Part shown: one piece after another, positions 10,541 to 21,946 of the stretch
Layout of the letters: every line of letters starts with the position of its first letter
Position numbering within the stretch: position 1 is the stretch's first letter
Origin: Thinopyrum elongatum
Taxonomy: Eukaryota; Streptophyta; Magnoliopsida; Poales; Poaceae
Direction of reading: 5' to 3'
Assembly: GCA_011799875.1 (NCBI GenBank)
Contig: CM022302.1
Span: 186,426,942 to 186,490,941, forward strand
Length of the DNA stretch: 64,000 bases
Notes under the pieces: model-generated
The model's database searches: none
What the model saw: only the letters and a program-made list of their open reading frames with translations
What the model was told of the DNA's origin: nothing
Position numbers and translations under genes: made by a program

Positions 10541-12897
10541 CACAAAGGAATGTGGAAGTTATTCTTCGGGACACGAAAACAGTGGCCCGATACTACCGAG
10601 GACATCGGCCTCGACTGCAACCATCCGGATACCTCGGTAAGCCCTCGACTCCCGAACACAACTTAGTTAGATATCTCGTAACAATATACTGGGTAAACCA
10701 TCTTCGACCAGGGCTGGATCAAGAAGGCCGAAAGAATTAGGTGTTCGGCCCCTCTTCCCGAAGACTCAGCAGATCCTGTGTTAACAAGGATGCTGGCTCC
10801 GGTGCCATACCAAGTGTCGGTGAAGGGGGACAAAGAGGAGAGCAATAAGCCCAAAGGTGGCCTCTATTCTAAAGGTACACCAGACACTCTGTCCGGGGAG
10901 ATTGGAACTCCCCCTTCCAAAGACAAAAGAGAAGGAGAAATTGACATCCCCTCTCCCGATGGGAAGAAAAGGGCCGCCTGCAAAGACTTGGGAGCAAGGG
11001 CTCCTAAGCGAGGGAAGATGTCCCTGTCAGGTGGCTCGGGTTCAGAAGACAACGTTGTCGCACAGTTCCTCCATAAGGACAAGCCTTTAGCCGAATCGTA
11101 AGTGAACAGGGGCGTCCGAAACATATCCCATTGCTTTCTGGTTACCAGGGTAACATTTAAAATATATGTTTTGCAGTCCGGCACGCAGCCTTCCTCAACA
11201 GTCCTCCTCTTCGGGGGATCTTCTTCCGGAGATGATGGAAAGCGAGACGCCTCCACAGACCTTCTCACCCGACAGGGCAGATGACTCCGAGGTGTCGTCT
11301 CGGAGGATCTCTCCCGACCAACAAACGGTGCGAGGGGTAATGAAAACTACACCCGAAGGTGATACTTCGGCCGTCTGGAGTCCGGGGCATGCGGACCCAA
11401 TGGGGACCATCAATAAAGGGCCTGGACTATCCGGTTTACAGCCAGGGATGACTCTAGAGCCGGGTAAACATATTCTTTTGAAGGGAGTCCGTACTCCCGC
11501 GGCCGCTCCCAGGGATCCGGGGGCGCCGGATACAATGACGGGCATGCTGCAACATGCGTCTGTTTCAGAGGAACATCGTACCTTAATGGGTACGGTAGTT
11601 GAGAGGATTCTGTCCACGAGAAGCGGATTGAATGAATCCTTCATGAGCCTGCTAAGAGGCTTCGAGGTATGCAATGTAATATTTTTAATTGCGCTTCTAC
11701 GTGCAAAATGTACCTGTGTATAGATATTAGCCCCTGAGACTCTGGTTGGCGTCCGAAGGGAGGCGATCAGAGGATCAAAAAAGATATTCCCAGGAACTAA
11801 TCTGATGGATTGGAACACAGGCTGTTTCATCCATGACGACTGCCCAAGCAACAGAAGTTGCAAGGCTGAAGCAGAAACTTGAAGTGGCGGATGACAACCT
11901 CACACTTATTAACAGGCGGCTCGACGAGGCGCAAGGTATGTTTTTGGGGCAGTCAGTATATGTAAGTATGATAATATGAGCATGACGCTAAAAATTGTAT
12001 ACTGGGATATGTATAACTGCAGATAATGCTGCCACAGTTGAGGCCCTACGGGCTGAGCTTGCCCGGGCCAAGGAGCAAGCCGGGATGAGTGAGGCGGCTG
12101 CCAAGAAGGCAGCTGCTAAGTTAAAGGCCGAACAGGCTGCTCGGCGCCAGTGCGAGGAGAGAATATCTACCATGACGCACGAGCTAAAGGATGCCAATGT
12201 TCGATGCGAATTCCTCGAGAAGGATAACAAAGCCAGAATGGTCGAACTCGGCAAGGCCTTACAAGAGGCGAGAGAAGCACGGTCCGAGTCTAGAGCGGCT
12301 CGAGAAGAGGTCCGGCAAGCTGGGGAGATAGCGGCCGGTAAGCCTTTCTTATTACAGACTAAATTCGGCGATCCGAAGTATGCCCCCCTTAATCAAATGT
12401 GGAGTTATCCGGACGCATTCTTGGACTTGCCGAAGAGTGTCTCCGATGCAGCGCAGTTTTTCCAAGCGCAAGAAGGATGTGCAACGGAGAAGCTTTTCTG
12501 GTCGCAATTCAGGATGCCGAAGCGTCCGCTGTTGCTGAACGAACAGATGGCCCAGTGGGCCGAGCTCCACAAGATATCCGGATCTGCCATGAAGGACATC
12601 GTGGTCCGGCTATGGCCGACTGAGCCAATTCCGAATAGTTATTTCGGTTTGGTGCAGCGACTTGTTGATGCGGTGCCGCGTATCGATGCTGTTAAGCGGT
12701 CAACGTGCATTGAGGGTGCACGGATGGCCTTTGCCCATGTCAAGACGTACTGGGCGAAGATGAAGGCCACCGATATTACAGCGAAGAGTCCACCCGAGGG
12801 CCAAGACTATCACACGTCGGAGCATTATTTTGAGGATGTCCTAGAGGGTGCCCGCTTGATAGAGGGTCAGTGCTCGAAAAATATGATGTTCGAGTGA
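10541..12897 (+). pseudogene. Antisense spliced gene of the non-autonomous Tat element, 5'-truncated
   Basis: A plus-strand gene opposite in sense to gag. Visible exons end or begin at good splice sites: to 11097 (donor GTAAGT), 11177-11666 (acceptor TTGCAG, donor GTATGC), 11724-11935 (donor GTATG), and 12023-12897 (acceptor CTGCAG). Phases match at the first and last junctions. The third exon opens with I-L-A-P-E-T and later changes frame near 11810-11835 before a Lys/Leu-rich coiled coil, so it holds a frameshift or an unrecognised intron. A further frameshift lies near 10710. The last exon is Ala-, Glu- and Lys-rich coiled coil (about 12030-12340) followed by a globular C-terminus rich in Trp and Phe. 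The beginning was removed by the chromovirus. It corresponds to the antisense gene at 21947-25893. Its function is unknown. Confidence 0.75.
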
Positions 12898-14126
12898 ATA
12901 TACCAACTTTGAAAAAACAATATTATGATATATTAAGGCCATATTTTTATACTTTTGCCTGAAAGTTTTGGTGCCTCCTGTGCGGCCGTTCTTTATATAA
13001 TCTGAAAGTTTGCCAGTCGTCAGCTTCAGCCCCCTCGCATATAATACGGGGGTGTTCGGAAAAGCACTTGATCACTCTTGACCCAACGTCTTGGTCCATG
13101 AAGGAGGTGTCAATGCGGCGAACTAGGCAATCGGACTATAGGGCTTTAACACTTTCACTTAGCCATAGGAGTTTGACGGCGGGTCTACGATATAGCCCCT
13201 GGTATGTACGCGTTTTCTCGAATACGGTGCGTTACATAGGTGACCAAAAAAAACAGTCCTTCGTGTAATACGGAAAGAATCACGAAAGACACTGATGAGT
13301 CATCGAGTGGTTGACCAGCTCTCACCGCATCATGACAGTCAGTTTTCGGCTTTCTCTACTGAGGTGCTCATCCGGATAAACCAGGACACAATCGCAGTAG
13401 TTCTCCCTTTACTACCCTAGCCGATATAGCAGAACATAAGGTAGTAAGCACAGGAGCCGGGCAACCCAACTATTGACCAAAGACATGATTCGGAGCTGAT
13501 GCATATAAGGCCAAACTCGTGACGCCGAAGTGTGCTGAAAAGCTGTTCGGACTTGTCGGCAACTTATGTGTTGCCGTGTCGAGCCCCTGGCAATTTGTGC
13601 CGAGGTGCGTTCGTGAAACAACCAAAGAAGCAAAATTCAGTACGTAGAAAAAGTGAATACTGAATACAGGTTATGTTCACTGGAATCTGATTGATACGTC
13701 AAACGCAATTCTACAGATTATAACGCCCCTACCCGGGCTATTTAACATGCCGGGGGCCGAGGGTTGAGGCAAAAGGCAATTTACAGGTATAAAATAAAGA
13801 GTGCGGTCATACAAAAATCATTAGGCCCTCCTGTCGCACGTCTGTGCTGCCTTGCCTCGGTTAAAGGACTCCTTAGTAGGAATAGCCTTTGGTTATTTTC
13901 AAAGCCGAACTTTAGAAAGAGTCCGTAAGAAGACCAGGCTTGGAATCACCTGTTGTAAAGGATAAAAAATAGTTAGAAAAAGTAAAAAGACTATAAGGGT
14001 GCGGACCGCATTATAGGCCTGTCCGTACTGTGCCTCCGTCGATGACCATGGTATTTTAAGTGCATAACGATATGTGCGTGGTGTAAACTTCGCGGTTATA
14101 TGGGGCGGACGACGGAGGACGAACTG
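12898..14126. other. Non-coding interior of the Tat-like element
   Basis: Lies between the ends of the antisense gene and gag-protease, where pol would be expected. I see no RT, RNase H or integrase motif in any frame and no clear repeat. Confidence 0.6.
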
Positions 14127-17100
14127 TTAATCCAGCTCTGAGATTGATTGGTCCTGTTTAGTAGAGACCGACGGCTTGACGGCCGATGAGATATGCGGCT
14201 TGATAAGGCCGCTTTGTACTTCAGCTGCAGCAGCCATTGTACGCTCCTCTGTACGGAGGGAGCATTCCGTATTTCCGTTTATCGTGATGACGCCGCGTGG
14301 ACCGGGCATCTTAAGATTGGAATAGGCGTAATGTGGGACCGCATTAAAACGAGTAAAAGCGGAACGCCCGAGTAGTGCGTGATAGCTACTGCGGAACGGT
14401 ACAATATCGAAGGTCAAGCCTTCACTTCTAAAGTTGTTCGGCGAGCCGAAAATGACTTCCAATGTAATTGAGCCCGTGCAGCGAGCTTCTACGCCGGACA
14501 CTGCTCCTTTGAAGGTAGCTGTGGTGGGCTTGATTCGTGAAGGATCAATGCCCATTTTGCGGACAGTGTCTTGGTAAAGTAGATTAAGATTACTGCCGCT
14601 GTCCATAAGGACTTTCGTGAGATGGAACTCATCGATAATTGGATCGAGGATCAGAGCTGCCGAACTTCCGTGATGGATACTGGCTGGGTGGTCCTTGCGA
14701 TCAAAAGTGATCGGGCAGGCCGCCCATTGGCTTAATTTTGGGGTGCCTGGCTCTACGGCATCGGCGTCCTGTAGTGCGTGCTTGCGCTCCTCTGTAGGGA
14801 TGTGTGTCACGTATACCATGTTGACTGTTTTTACTTCGGGGGGAAATTGCTTCTGACCCCTGGTGTTCGGCTGGCGAGTCTCTTCGTCATCGCTGTCACT
14901 GGGCGGCCCCTTCCCCTTGTGTTCGGCGTTAAGCTTGCCGGCTTGTTTGAAGACCCAACAGCTTCTGTTGGTGTGATTGGTTGGTTTATTGGGGGTGCCA
15001 TGAATCTGGCAGGGCCGATCCAGTATCTTGTCTAAATTGGATGGTCCGTCTCTGTTTGCCTTGAATGGCTTTTTCCGTTGACCGGTTTTGGAGCCGCTGA
15101 ATCCGGCGTTTACCGCCGTGTCTCGCGTTCCTTCATTATTATTTCGATGCTTGTGTTTAGTGCATCGTGGCTTGGCGTTGCCGTCTCGAACTTCGGAAGT
15201 GCCCGGATCACTGGCGCTGTTGCCTCTACGAGCGAGCCAGCTATCTTCTCCCACGCAGAAGCGGGTCATCAGAGCAGTAAGGGCTACCATGGATTTTGGT
15301 TTTTCTCGACCGAGGTGGCGGGCAAGCCATTCGTCTCGGACGCTATGTTTAAAGGCCGCAAGGGCTTCGGCGTCCGGACAATCGACAATTTGGTTCTTTT
15401 TAATTAGGAACCTGGTCCAGAGCTTCTTGGTTGACTCCCCGGGCTGCTGGATGATGTGACTTAGGTCGTCGGCATCCGGAGGCCGGACATATGTACCTTG
15501 AAAGTTATCGTGGAAGGCGTCTTCCAAGTCTTCCCAGCTGCCAATGGAGTTCTCTGGGAGGCTATCCAGCCAGTGCCGCGCTGGTCCCTTTAATTTTAGT
15601 GGGAGGTATTTGATGGCGTGGAGGTCATCACCGCGGGCCATGTGGATATGGAGAAGAAAATCCTCAATCCATACTGCGGGATCTGTTGTTCCATCGTATG
15701 ATTCGATATTCATGGGTTTAAACCCTTCCGGGAATTCGTGTTCCATTACTTCATCAGTGAAGCAAAGGGGATGTGCGGCGCCTCTATATCAGGCCAAGTC
15801 GCGATGTAGTGCGGATGTAGTCCGGCTGCGGTTTTCAGCCCGGTCATGGTTATGATCGTTACGTTTGGCTTGATAGCCGTCATTGGGCGCCAGGGCATGC
15901 CCCCGCGATCCGTAGATCGATCTGGACTGACCTGCTCTGTTCTCCAGGTCTCGCCGCAGGTCATATGTGTGTTCCCGAGCTGTAGTGTCTTTGCCTTTAT
16001 GGCGAGGTAGTATGGGCAGGTGTTCGGCTTGGGTTGCCGCTTTGTCCCGGCCCACGTGGTGGTCGGTCAGCCGCATTACGTGTTGATGGCATGGGCTCAA
16101 GTGGCTCATCGTCGAATTGGGGTAGCAGTTTACGCTTCGGGTAACTTTTAATGGGGCGCTCGAGTCCGTATTCCTCGGCTGCCAGGACATCAGTCCATCT
16201 GTCATTGAGTAGATCTTGATCAGCTTGAAGCTACTGCTGTTTCTTTCTCAGGCTCCTCGCAGTGGCTATTAGCCGGCGCTTAAAGTGCTCCTGCTCGACG
16301 GGTTCCTCAGGCACGATAAAATCTTCGTCGCTGAGGCTCACCTCATCCTCGGAGAGTGGAAGATAGTTGCTGTCCTCCGAGTCTTCGTTTATGGCCTGTT
16401 TGTCAGGGCTGACTTGCCCATCTTCCCTATCGTCCTGTTCGGAAGTCGGCTCGACGGGATCTTCTTTGTCTTTGGCATCATCCGGAGTATTGTTTTCTCT
16501 TGTGCCGGTATTGCTGTCTTTTCCACGGCGTGATTTAGAGCGGTGCCGCTGACGTCGGCGCTTTGGCTGTGTCTCAGGAGGTTTATCCTTGACTGGATCT
16601 TTCTCATTATCGCCGTTATTCTCTTTGGGAGTATCCACCATGTACATGTCATACGAGGAGGTGGCCGTCCAGCGCCCAGTAAACGGCGGGTTTTGGGCCT
16701 GCTCCTCTCCGGCATCGTCGTCCATACCGTCGATGTCTTCGGAGTCGTAATCGAGCATGTCGGTTAAGTCTTCGACAGTGGCAATGAAGTGGGCGGTGGG
16801 TGGGAAGCGAAATTCTCCGTCATCAGCCTCCAGTTCAAACCGAATATAGTTCGGCTGTGAGTCCTCCGCTAAGGAGAGGGTTTTTAATGAGTTTAGCACA
16901 TCACCCAAAGGTGAGTGTCGGAAGATGTCCGTGGAGCTGAACTCGACGATCGGCGCCCAATCAAGCTCGATGGGCGCGGACACACGCGGTTCGGAGCCTG
17001 TGGCCGGAGACGAATCCGAGGTTCCGGTAACACAGATCCCGTTCGAAGTCGGGTCTGTGTGCGGCTCCAACGCCGCTGAGTCTGCGGCCTCCGTGGCGGG

Positions 17101-17448
17101 GTTGAGCTTCCCGTCCTCGGATGGTGTAATCTGCTCCAGATCTAGGGCCAGAGCAGTTACAGGCGCTATCTCCCGGATATTGTCCGATGACAGATTTAGG
17201 TCATGTTCATCGCGGTGGTGGGGAGCGGCTGCCATGGGCTCGAATCCGTCGAAGATCAAGTCTCCGTGGATATCGGCAACGTAGTTTAAGCTTCCAAACC
17301 TGACCTGATGGCCAGGGGCGTAGCTGTCGATCTGCTCTAGATGGCCAAGCGAGTTGGCCCGCAGCATGAAGCCACCGAATACGAAGATCTGGCCGGGGAG
17401 AAAGACCTCCCTCAAGGCAGCATCATTGTGGATGATTGATGGAGCCAT
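14127..17448 (-). pseudogene. gag: Gag-protease of the non-autonomous Tat element (stops and frameshifts)
   Basis: The N-terminal part runs in one frame from the ATG at 17448 to a TAG at 16231-16233, and is acidic and Ser/Asp-rich with a basic K-R-R-R-Q-R-H stretch. The frame stays open past the TAG and then shifts near 16080-16130. The next part stops at TGA 15787-15789, with a further short frame change around 15750-15790. From 15746 the conserved gag core is intact: Y-D-G-T-T-D-P, a hydrophobic L-P-L-K-L-K-G-x-A-R-x-W segment, and so on to about 15250. The protease near 14560-14630 has D-S-G-S in place of the usual D-T-G or D-S-G-A. The frame closes at 14127 without entering RT. Gag of this group lacks a classical CCHC knuckle here. 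Its retention without pol fits a gag-bearing, pol-less element type. Confidence 0.85.
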
Positions 17449-17481
17449 CGAGTCTTCTAGCGACGACACAGCGGAACTCTC

Positions 17482-17495
17482 AATGAAAGCACCAA
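17482..17495 (-). promoter_or_regulatory. Probable primer-binding site of the Tat-like element
   Basis: The minus strand directly after the LTR reads TTGGTGCTTTCATTG. TGG next to the LTR end is typical of a tRNA 3' CCA match, but I cannot name the tRNA. Confidence 0.55.
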
Positions 17496-17965
17496 TGTCG
17501 GTGTCAAAACCGGTGGATCTCGGGTAGGGGGTCCCGAACTGTGCGTCTAAGGTCGATGGTAACAGGAGACGGGGGACACGATGTTTACCCAGGTTTGGGC
17601 CCTCTCTATGGAGGTAATACCCTACGTCCTGCTTGATTGATATTGATGAATATGAGTATTACAAGAGTTGATCTACCACGAGATCGTAATGGCTAAAACC
17701 CTAGAAGTCTAGCCTGTCTGATTATGATTGCCCCTATGGACTAAACCCTTCGGTTTATATAGACACCGAAGGGGACTAGGGTTGTACAAAGTCGGTTGCG
17801 GAGAAAGGAATCCTCATATCGAACGCCAAGCTTGCCATCCACGCCAAGGAGAGTCCCATCTGGACATGGGAGAGAGCCTTCTGTCTTGTATCTTCATGGC
17901 CCGTCAGTCCGGCCCATGTTACGTAGTCTGGATGCCCAAGGACCCCTTAATCCAGGACTCCCTCA
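17496..17965 (-). repeat. 5' LTR of the Tat-like element (470 bp)
   Basis: Begins TGTCGGTGTC at 17496 and ends GGACTCCCTCA at 17965 on the plus strand, giving TG...CA termini. The minus strand has a TATA box CTATATAAA at 17754-17762, flanked by an inverted repeat (CCCTTCGGTTT and ACACCGAAGGGG). A single LTR is present because the other end lies beyond the chromovirus insertion. Confidence 0.85.
17754..17762 (-). promoter_or_regulatory. LTR TATA box
   Basis: CTATATAAA on the minus strand inside the LTR, correctly oriented to drive gag. Confidence 0.65.
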
Positions 17966-18386
17966 CCGGGGCCCTGGACACGTCCGAAGTTGGAGCCGCT
18001 CCGGTGCCATGCACAACGGCGCGGGTGAATTGGCTCCGATACGCTTCACGCGCTCGTCGTTGAGGCAGCTCCAGCAGCACGGAGTAAGAGGCACACGGCC
18101 TAGTGCATGACGGCAAACGGACAATGGCTCCAGCATTGGGGAGGAGGGCCGCGATGAATTTGGTGCAGTGGGGGCGTCATGGAGGAGGGGCTGAGGTTTC
18201 GCGGCTGGGGAGAAGGTGATTTGGCGCCTACGCTGTATGAATGGGGAATTGGGAGGGGGAACCATGTCTTACGGACGCATTTGTCTGAAATGTGGGGGAA
18301 GTTACAGTTCTACCCCTGCCATTTGGCTTTTGGGCTTGGGTCTGTGTCTTGTGGGTCGGGGATAGTAGGGTAACTTTGCTTCTCCC

Positions 18387-18511
18387 AAATAGTGGGCACC
18401 AGCGATTTCGGGCGAGGACGGCGTGTTTTGAAATAGTGGGCGCGAGCGATTTCGCGCGAGGAGGGCGTGTTTTGAAATAGTGGGTGCGAGCGATTTCGGC
18501 CGAGGAGAGGG
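18387..18511 (+). repeat. 44-bp minisatellite, interrupted by the Copia insertion
   Basis: Copies start with AAATAGTGGG at 18387, 18431 and 18475, exactly 44 bases apart, each with AGCGATTTCG about 15 bases in. The third copy is cut at 18511; its end (TGTTTTG) and a more diverged fourth copy (CATTTCGGCCGAGGAGG) resume after 43268. Confidence 0.85.
18507..18511. repeat. Left target duplication of the Copia element
   Basis: GAGGG at the left and GAGGT at 43268-43272 match at four of five bases, as expected for an old 5-bp duplication with one later change. Confidence 0.65.
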
Positions 18512-20110
18512 TGTTGGTGCAATATCTGCCTACCTTGTGTTTTGGAGATTATTGATAGAAAGAGGTATGGACTGATTTGTTTGCTAGTGCATACAGAAAG
18601 AAAAAGTTCATACACAACCGAAGAGAATGCTGTCTCTGGTGCTGAGTTCGAGGAACTTCACCGAAGTATATCTGCGTCACAGAGAAGAACGAGCTATATT
18701 TCTTGAAGTCATATAGATGAGAAGATTGATGTGAAGAAATCGACCCCTCGAAGCTTTACTGCTGAAGCAAAGCTTCTTGATTCGGTACTATCGTCCGAAG
18801 AAATTGTCTGCAGCGACGGAAGTCGTAGACAAAGTGAAGACGTAGTATTCATTTTGTTGTTCTTCTTTCATTCTTTTGAGTCATAGGACCTCCGTACTAT
18901 TAAGAGGGGTATAGGTTCTCGATGCTTAGATCCACTGTGATGCTTAGCCAAAACCTATGAAAGTTGCGAGAGAAATCTCTTTGTACTCCGAGTAAATACT
19001 TGTCAGCAAGAGACTATGATCTTCTTCGCTGTGAGAGATTTGTCTTAGACCGAGGAGTTAGCATTACTTGCTCCGCAAGCAATGTTACCATTGTGCTCAA
19101 ATCCGACCGTTGGACTCATGTCTCTCGGCCATTGGCTGATCCCGATGTCTAATTTGGTCATTTCCCATTTGGGAAGGCTGCGGCTATAAATAGCCACCCC
19201 GCTCCAACATTGTCTGTTGGGTGCTCCGCTTGAGATTTCTGATTGATTTGAGCAACCCCTCTCTGAGTGATTTGAGTTTAAGATCCACCAAGAGAAAAAT
19301 CAAGAGCCCAAACTTAGACAATGGTTTAGCATGACAGTAGTTCTGAGTGAGAGTTCTTGTACCTATTACTCTTGAGAGCTGCGCACTCTCTAGACGGATA
19401 GGTTTCGGCTCGAGTGTTGAAGAGTTGTTGTCTTCACCGAGCTAGATCTTCAACAACCAAGAGTGACTGTGGTTCGCGAAGGTCGACTAAAGGTTTGGAG
19501 ATCACCGACAAGGATCTACCACGAGCGAAATCAACCTGAGTCTGATCAGCTCTGCGTTGAAGGAGAATAGTGTGAAGAGAGTTTATCTTTCGTGTTAAGT
19601 CACAGCCCCTCCAACCAGACGTAGCCCTTTGGCAGAAGGGTGAACTGGTCTACCAAATCTCTCTGTCGCCATCGAGCACCATTGGTCCTATTTTCTTCAT
19701 TGCATTACTTTCCGCAGTTATTATGTGTGCTTTGTGATGATAGCTATCTGATCTGTTACCCTCTGCTGCTTATCTTTCAATCTATCTCTCACAGAGTTCT
19801 TTGTCATTCGTAGCCCTTATTGTTGTTCTTCATAATTCTCATCATAGCTCTTCTATAGTTTTGCTTCATGTTTTGAGTTCTGTTAGCATGTTGCATCACC
19901 ATCGTCATCATCAAGCCTGTTGTATCCTATGCTCGAATCATTATTGCAACTTATCTTGAAGAATTTGTTCCTCAGTAGCAACCTTCATTGTTCTCGTATC
20001 TACCAATCATTAACTACGCTGCTGTGTTTGGGATCAGTTTCAACACTTTCGAAAGAAATTTTGAATCTCCCATGCACCCCCCTCTGGTCGATATACTCTC
20101 GGTCCTAACA
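18512..20110 (+). repeat. 5' LTR of the pol-less Copia element
   Basis: Starts TGTTGGTGCAAT and ends CTCGGTCCTAACA, 1599 bp. A TATA box CTATAAATAG lies at 19184-19193. The 3' LTR at 41653-43267 is 16 bases longer, mostly because a C run near the end grew from 6 to 18, and it carries a 6-base indel near 42385. Confidence 0.93.
19184..19193 (+). promoter_or_regulatory. LTR TATA box of the Copia element
   Basis: CTATAAATAG within GGCTATAAATAGCC; the other LTR keeps it at 42325-42334. Orientation fits transcription of gag. Confidence 0.7.
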
Positions 20111-20112
20111 AT

Positions 20113-20126
20113 TTGTATCAGAGCAG
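20113..20126 (+). promoter_or_regulatory. Primer-binding site, Met-tRNA type, degraded
   Basis: TTGTATCAGAGCAG just inside the 5' LTR; the usual form is TGGTATCAGAGC, so one base has changed. Confidence 0.7.
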
Positions 20127-20170
20127 GTACTCCCTGTCTCTGTTTATTAAAGGTCTAACGTCCTTGGAGT

Positions 20171-20703
20171 TTTGATGGAAATGACTATCTGTAGTGGAAG
20201 GAACGGATGAGAATCAGAGTTCAAGCTATCGACTATGATCTGTGGCAGATTGTGGAAGATGGCTACACCATTCAGCACCCTGATGCTCCATCTTCTGATG
20301 ACAAGGTTATGATTCGTCTAGATGCACAAGCGAAAGATATTATCTATAAAAGTATCTCAAAGAATGTGTTCATTCGGTTCCGAAACCTTGACACTGCAAA
20401 GCAACTCTGGGATGCCATAAAAAATGTTCACAAAGAATTCATCTCCAGAACAGACTCTCACACTCAAATGCTTCGTGCCATGTTTGCTAGTTTCAGAAGT
20501 CTACGAAAGGAAAGTGTTATGGAACTCACTCATCGGCTGACAAACATTATTGAAAGACTTCACCAACGAGGAGTAACTGATGTCACCGATAAAGATGTAG
20601 TAAACAAGCTACTAAGTGCACTTGATGAAACCTTCAATCCTATTGCAGCCGAAATCAAACAAAGACCAGACTATGAAGAGCTTCACTATGTTGAGGTCAT
20701 GAC
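20171..20703 (+). pseudogene. gag: Copia gag, N-terminal part (before the Tat insertion)
   Basis: Encodes the first part of a Copia capsid protein. From F-D-G at 20171 the frame shows W-K-E-R-M-R (about 20195), a helical region and R-L-T-N-I-I-E-R-L, all typical of Copia gag (UBN2 type). A TAG at 20192-20194 interrupts it just upstream of W-K-E-R, and no upstream ATG is obvious. The frame runs without a break into the Tat insertion at 20704 and resumes in the same frame at 33976 after the duplicated ATGAC. Confidence 0.82.
20699..20703. repeat. Left target duplication of the nested Tat element (ATGAC)
   Basis: ATGAC precedes the LTR here and follows it at 33971-33975, a perfect 5-bp duplication. 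Confidence 0.95.
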
Positions 20704-21540
20704 TGTCGGTGCACGACACCTATGGGATCCCAAGAGACCCCTTTACGATTCGGCGGGGGGAGAGGTATACGCAAAGAGCAGAACCAGTGATCGACGCGTG
20801 AGGTTTTTACCCAGGTTCGGGCCGCTGATCAGCGTAAAACCCTACTCCTGCTTTGTGTTCTTATTGATGTTCTTGAGCCCAGCCTTCAGGAGCGCTCGCA
20901 ATGAACAATACGTTCAAAGAGCAGCTACGCATGCAGAATGGGCCAGAAGTTCTCCTCCTCTGTAGCAGTTGCCTTGGGCCTCCTTTTATATGCTCAAAGG
21001 GGTCTCCACAGTGGCAAAATGTACATACACTGAGGTGTAAAGTAGCTACAGGGTATCATACCTAACCCCTGACGGATTAGGACAAGCGCATTTAATGCAC
21101 CGTGAGGTGTCCGTTTAGGTGTCCTCACTTTCTTGGGGATGGAAAAAGGGGCCATCCCATCAGCACGCTTAAGCTCTCCTCCACTGGCATGCCACCACGC
21201 ATCCATGGAATGAGCCAGAATGTCAGACTCGTTACTGTGCCGAAGCGGTGGCACAGTGGCAGAATCTCGCCGGGCGCCGAGTCTTGCCGGGCGCCAAGCC
21301 TTGCCGGACGCCAAGCCTTGCCGGACGCCAAAGGCTACCCCGGCAAGGCTCTTGCCGGGGAGGCTGGCCTTCGGATTTCAGTCCTTATTAACTCCAGATC
21401 CTTTGGTCTCTGACTTGATGATTTCCTTGATGGCTTGAATCGACCTCGAGCTGATCTCGGCAAGCCTTGCCGCGAGGACGGCTACAACTGCCCGTGCACA
21501 AGTACGGGGTACTAGTGGCCCAATACTTAGTACACCGACA
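20704..21540 (-). repeat. 3' LTR of the Tat element (837 bp)
   Basis: Begins TGTCGGTGCACG and ends GTACACCGACA. Contains four 17-bp tandem repeats (21269-21336, units starting GCCGGGCGCC or GCCGGACGCC) followed by a perfect 10-bp hairpin, CCCCGGCAAG at 21338-21347 and CTTGCCGGGG at 21351-21360. The other LTR has the same repeats at 33699-33766 but one mismatch in the hairpin. Confidence 0.95.
21269..21336. repeat. 17-bp tandem repeat x4 in the Tat LTR
   Basis: Units of 17 bases at 21269, 21286, 21303 and 21320, present also in the other LTR at 33699-33766. Units carry the CTTGCCGG word that recurs throughout the element. Confidence 0.85.
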
Positions 21541-21555
21541 GGAGCCCCCGGGCCT
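21541..21555 (-). promoter_or_regulatory. Polypurine tract of the Tat element
   Basis: The minus strand reads GGCCCGGGGGCTCC directly before the 3' LTR start TGTCGGTGTAC. Confidence 0.75.
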
Positions 21556-21946
21556 AGGCCATACACGAGTGCGAGGCGTTGTTGGGCTAGGCCCAAACAG
21601 TGCACGGGCACGCGTGGCAGGGAATTAACTGCTCGTAAATATCTTATTTTACTGTGCCCCCCACTACGCGCACGGAGCGCGCGACGTGGGAAGTGTGCCA
21701 AAAAGGCTGCAAACTATCTCGCGCCCATTGAGGCGCATTCATATTGGGGGATAAACAAGGCGGCCCCGCTCCTTCCCCATAAAAAGGAGAAGTCGCGGAG
21801 GCGCAAACCTATTCACCCCCCTCTTCTTCCCAATCTGGCCATCGCCATCACCTTCCTCTGCTCGAGCTCAGAGCGAAACCTTTTTTCTCTTCTGCCCGCT
21901 GCTCCCGCGCTCGCTCCGCCCCCCGGCTTCCATTTTCACAGTCGCC
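21556..21946 (+). promoter_or_regulatory. Promoter and leader of the Tat antisense gene
   Basis: Between the polypurine tract and the antisense ATG (21947) lies a TATA-like CCATAAAAAG at 21777-21786, about 160 bases before the ATG, followed by a CT-rich leader. Upstream is GACGTGG (about 21682-21688), an ABRE/G-box-like core. The position suggests the gene is driven by its own promoter and not by the LTR, whose TATA faces the other way. Unproven. Confidence 0.5.

Larger units (their letters stand above)
10541..17965 (-). mobile_element. Non-autonomous Tat-lineage Gypsy element, 5' part, split by the chromovirus
   Basis: Reading right to left: 5' LTR 17496-17965, primer-binding site, gag-protease remnant 14127-17448, about 1.2 kb of non-coding DNA, then a plus-strand antisense gene ending at 12897 and running back to the chromovirus insertion at 10540. 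RT, RNase H and integrase are absent between protease and the antisense gene, so this copy depends on another element's enzymes. The antisense gene places it in the Tat group, which commonly carries one. The 3' LTR must lie beyond the chromovirus, left of the window. LTR ends (TGAGGGAGTCC on the minus strand) are of a common Triticeae type, possibly Fatima-like; that name is only a guess. Confidence 0.85.
17966..18511. other. Low-copy host segment left of the Copia element
   Basis: Not recognised as transposon sequence. It is moderately GC-rich, and its last 125 bases are a 44-bp minisatellite. It continues at 43268 on the other side of the Copia insertion. No convincing gene. Confidence 0.6.

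Noticed and set aside
21269..21336. Possible CRISPR-like array
   Set aside because: Units are adjacent 17-bp tandem repeats without spacers, in a plant LTR.
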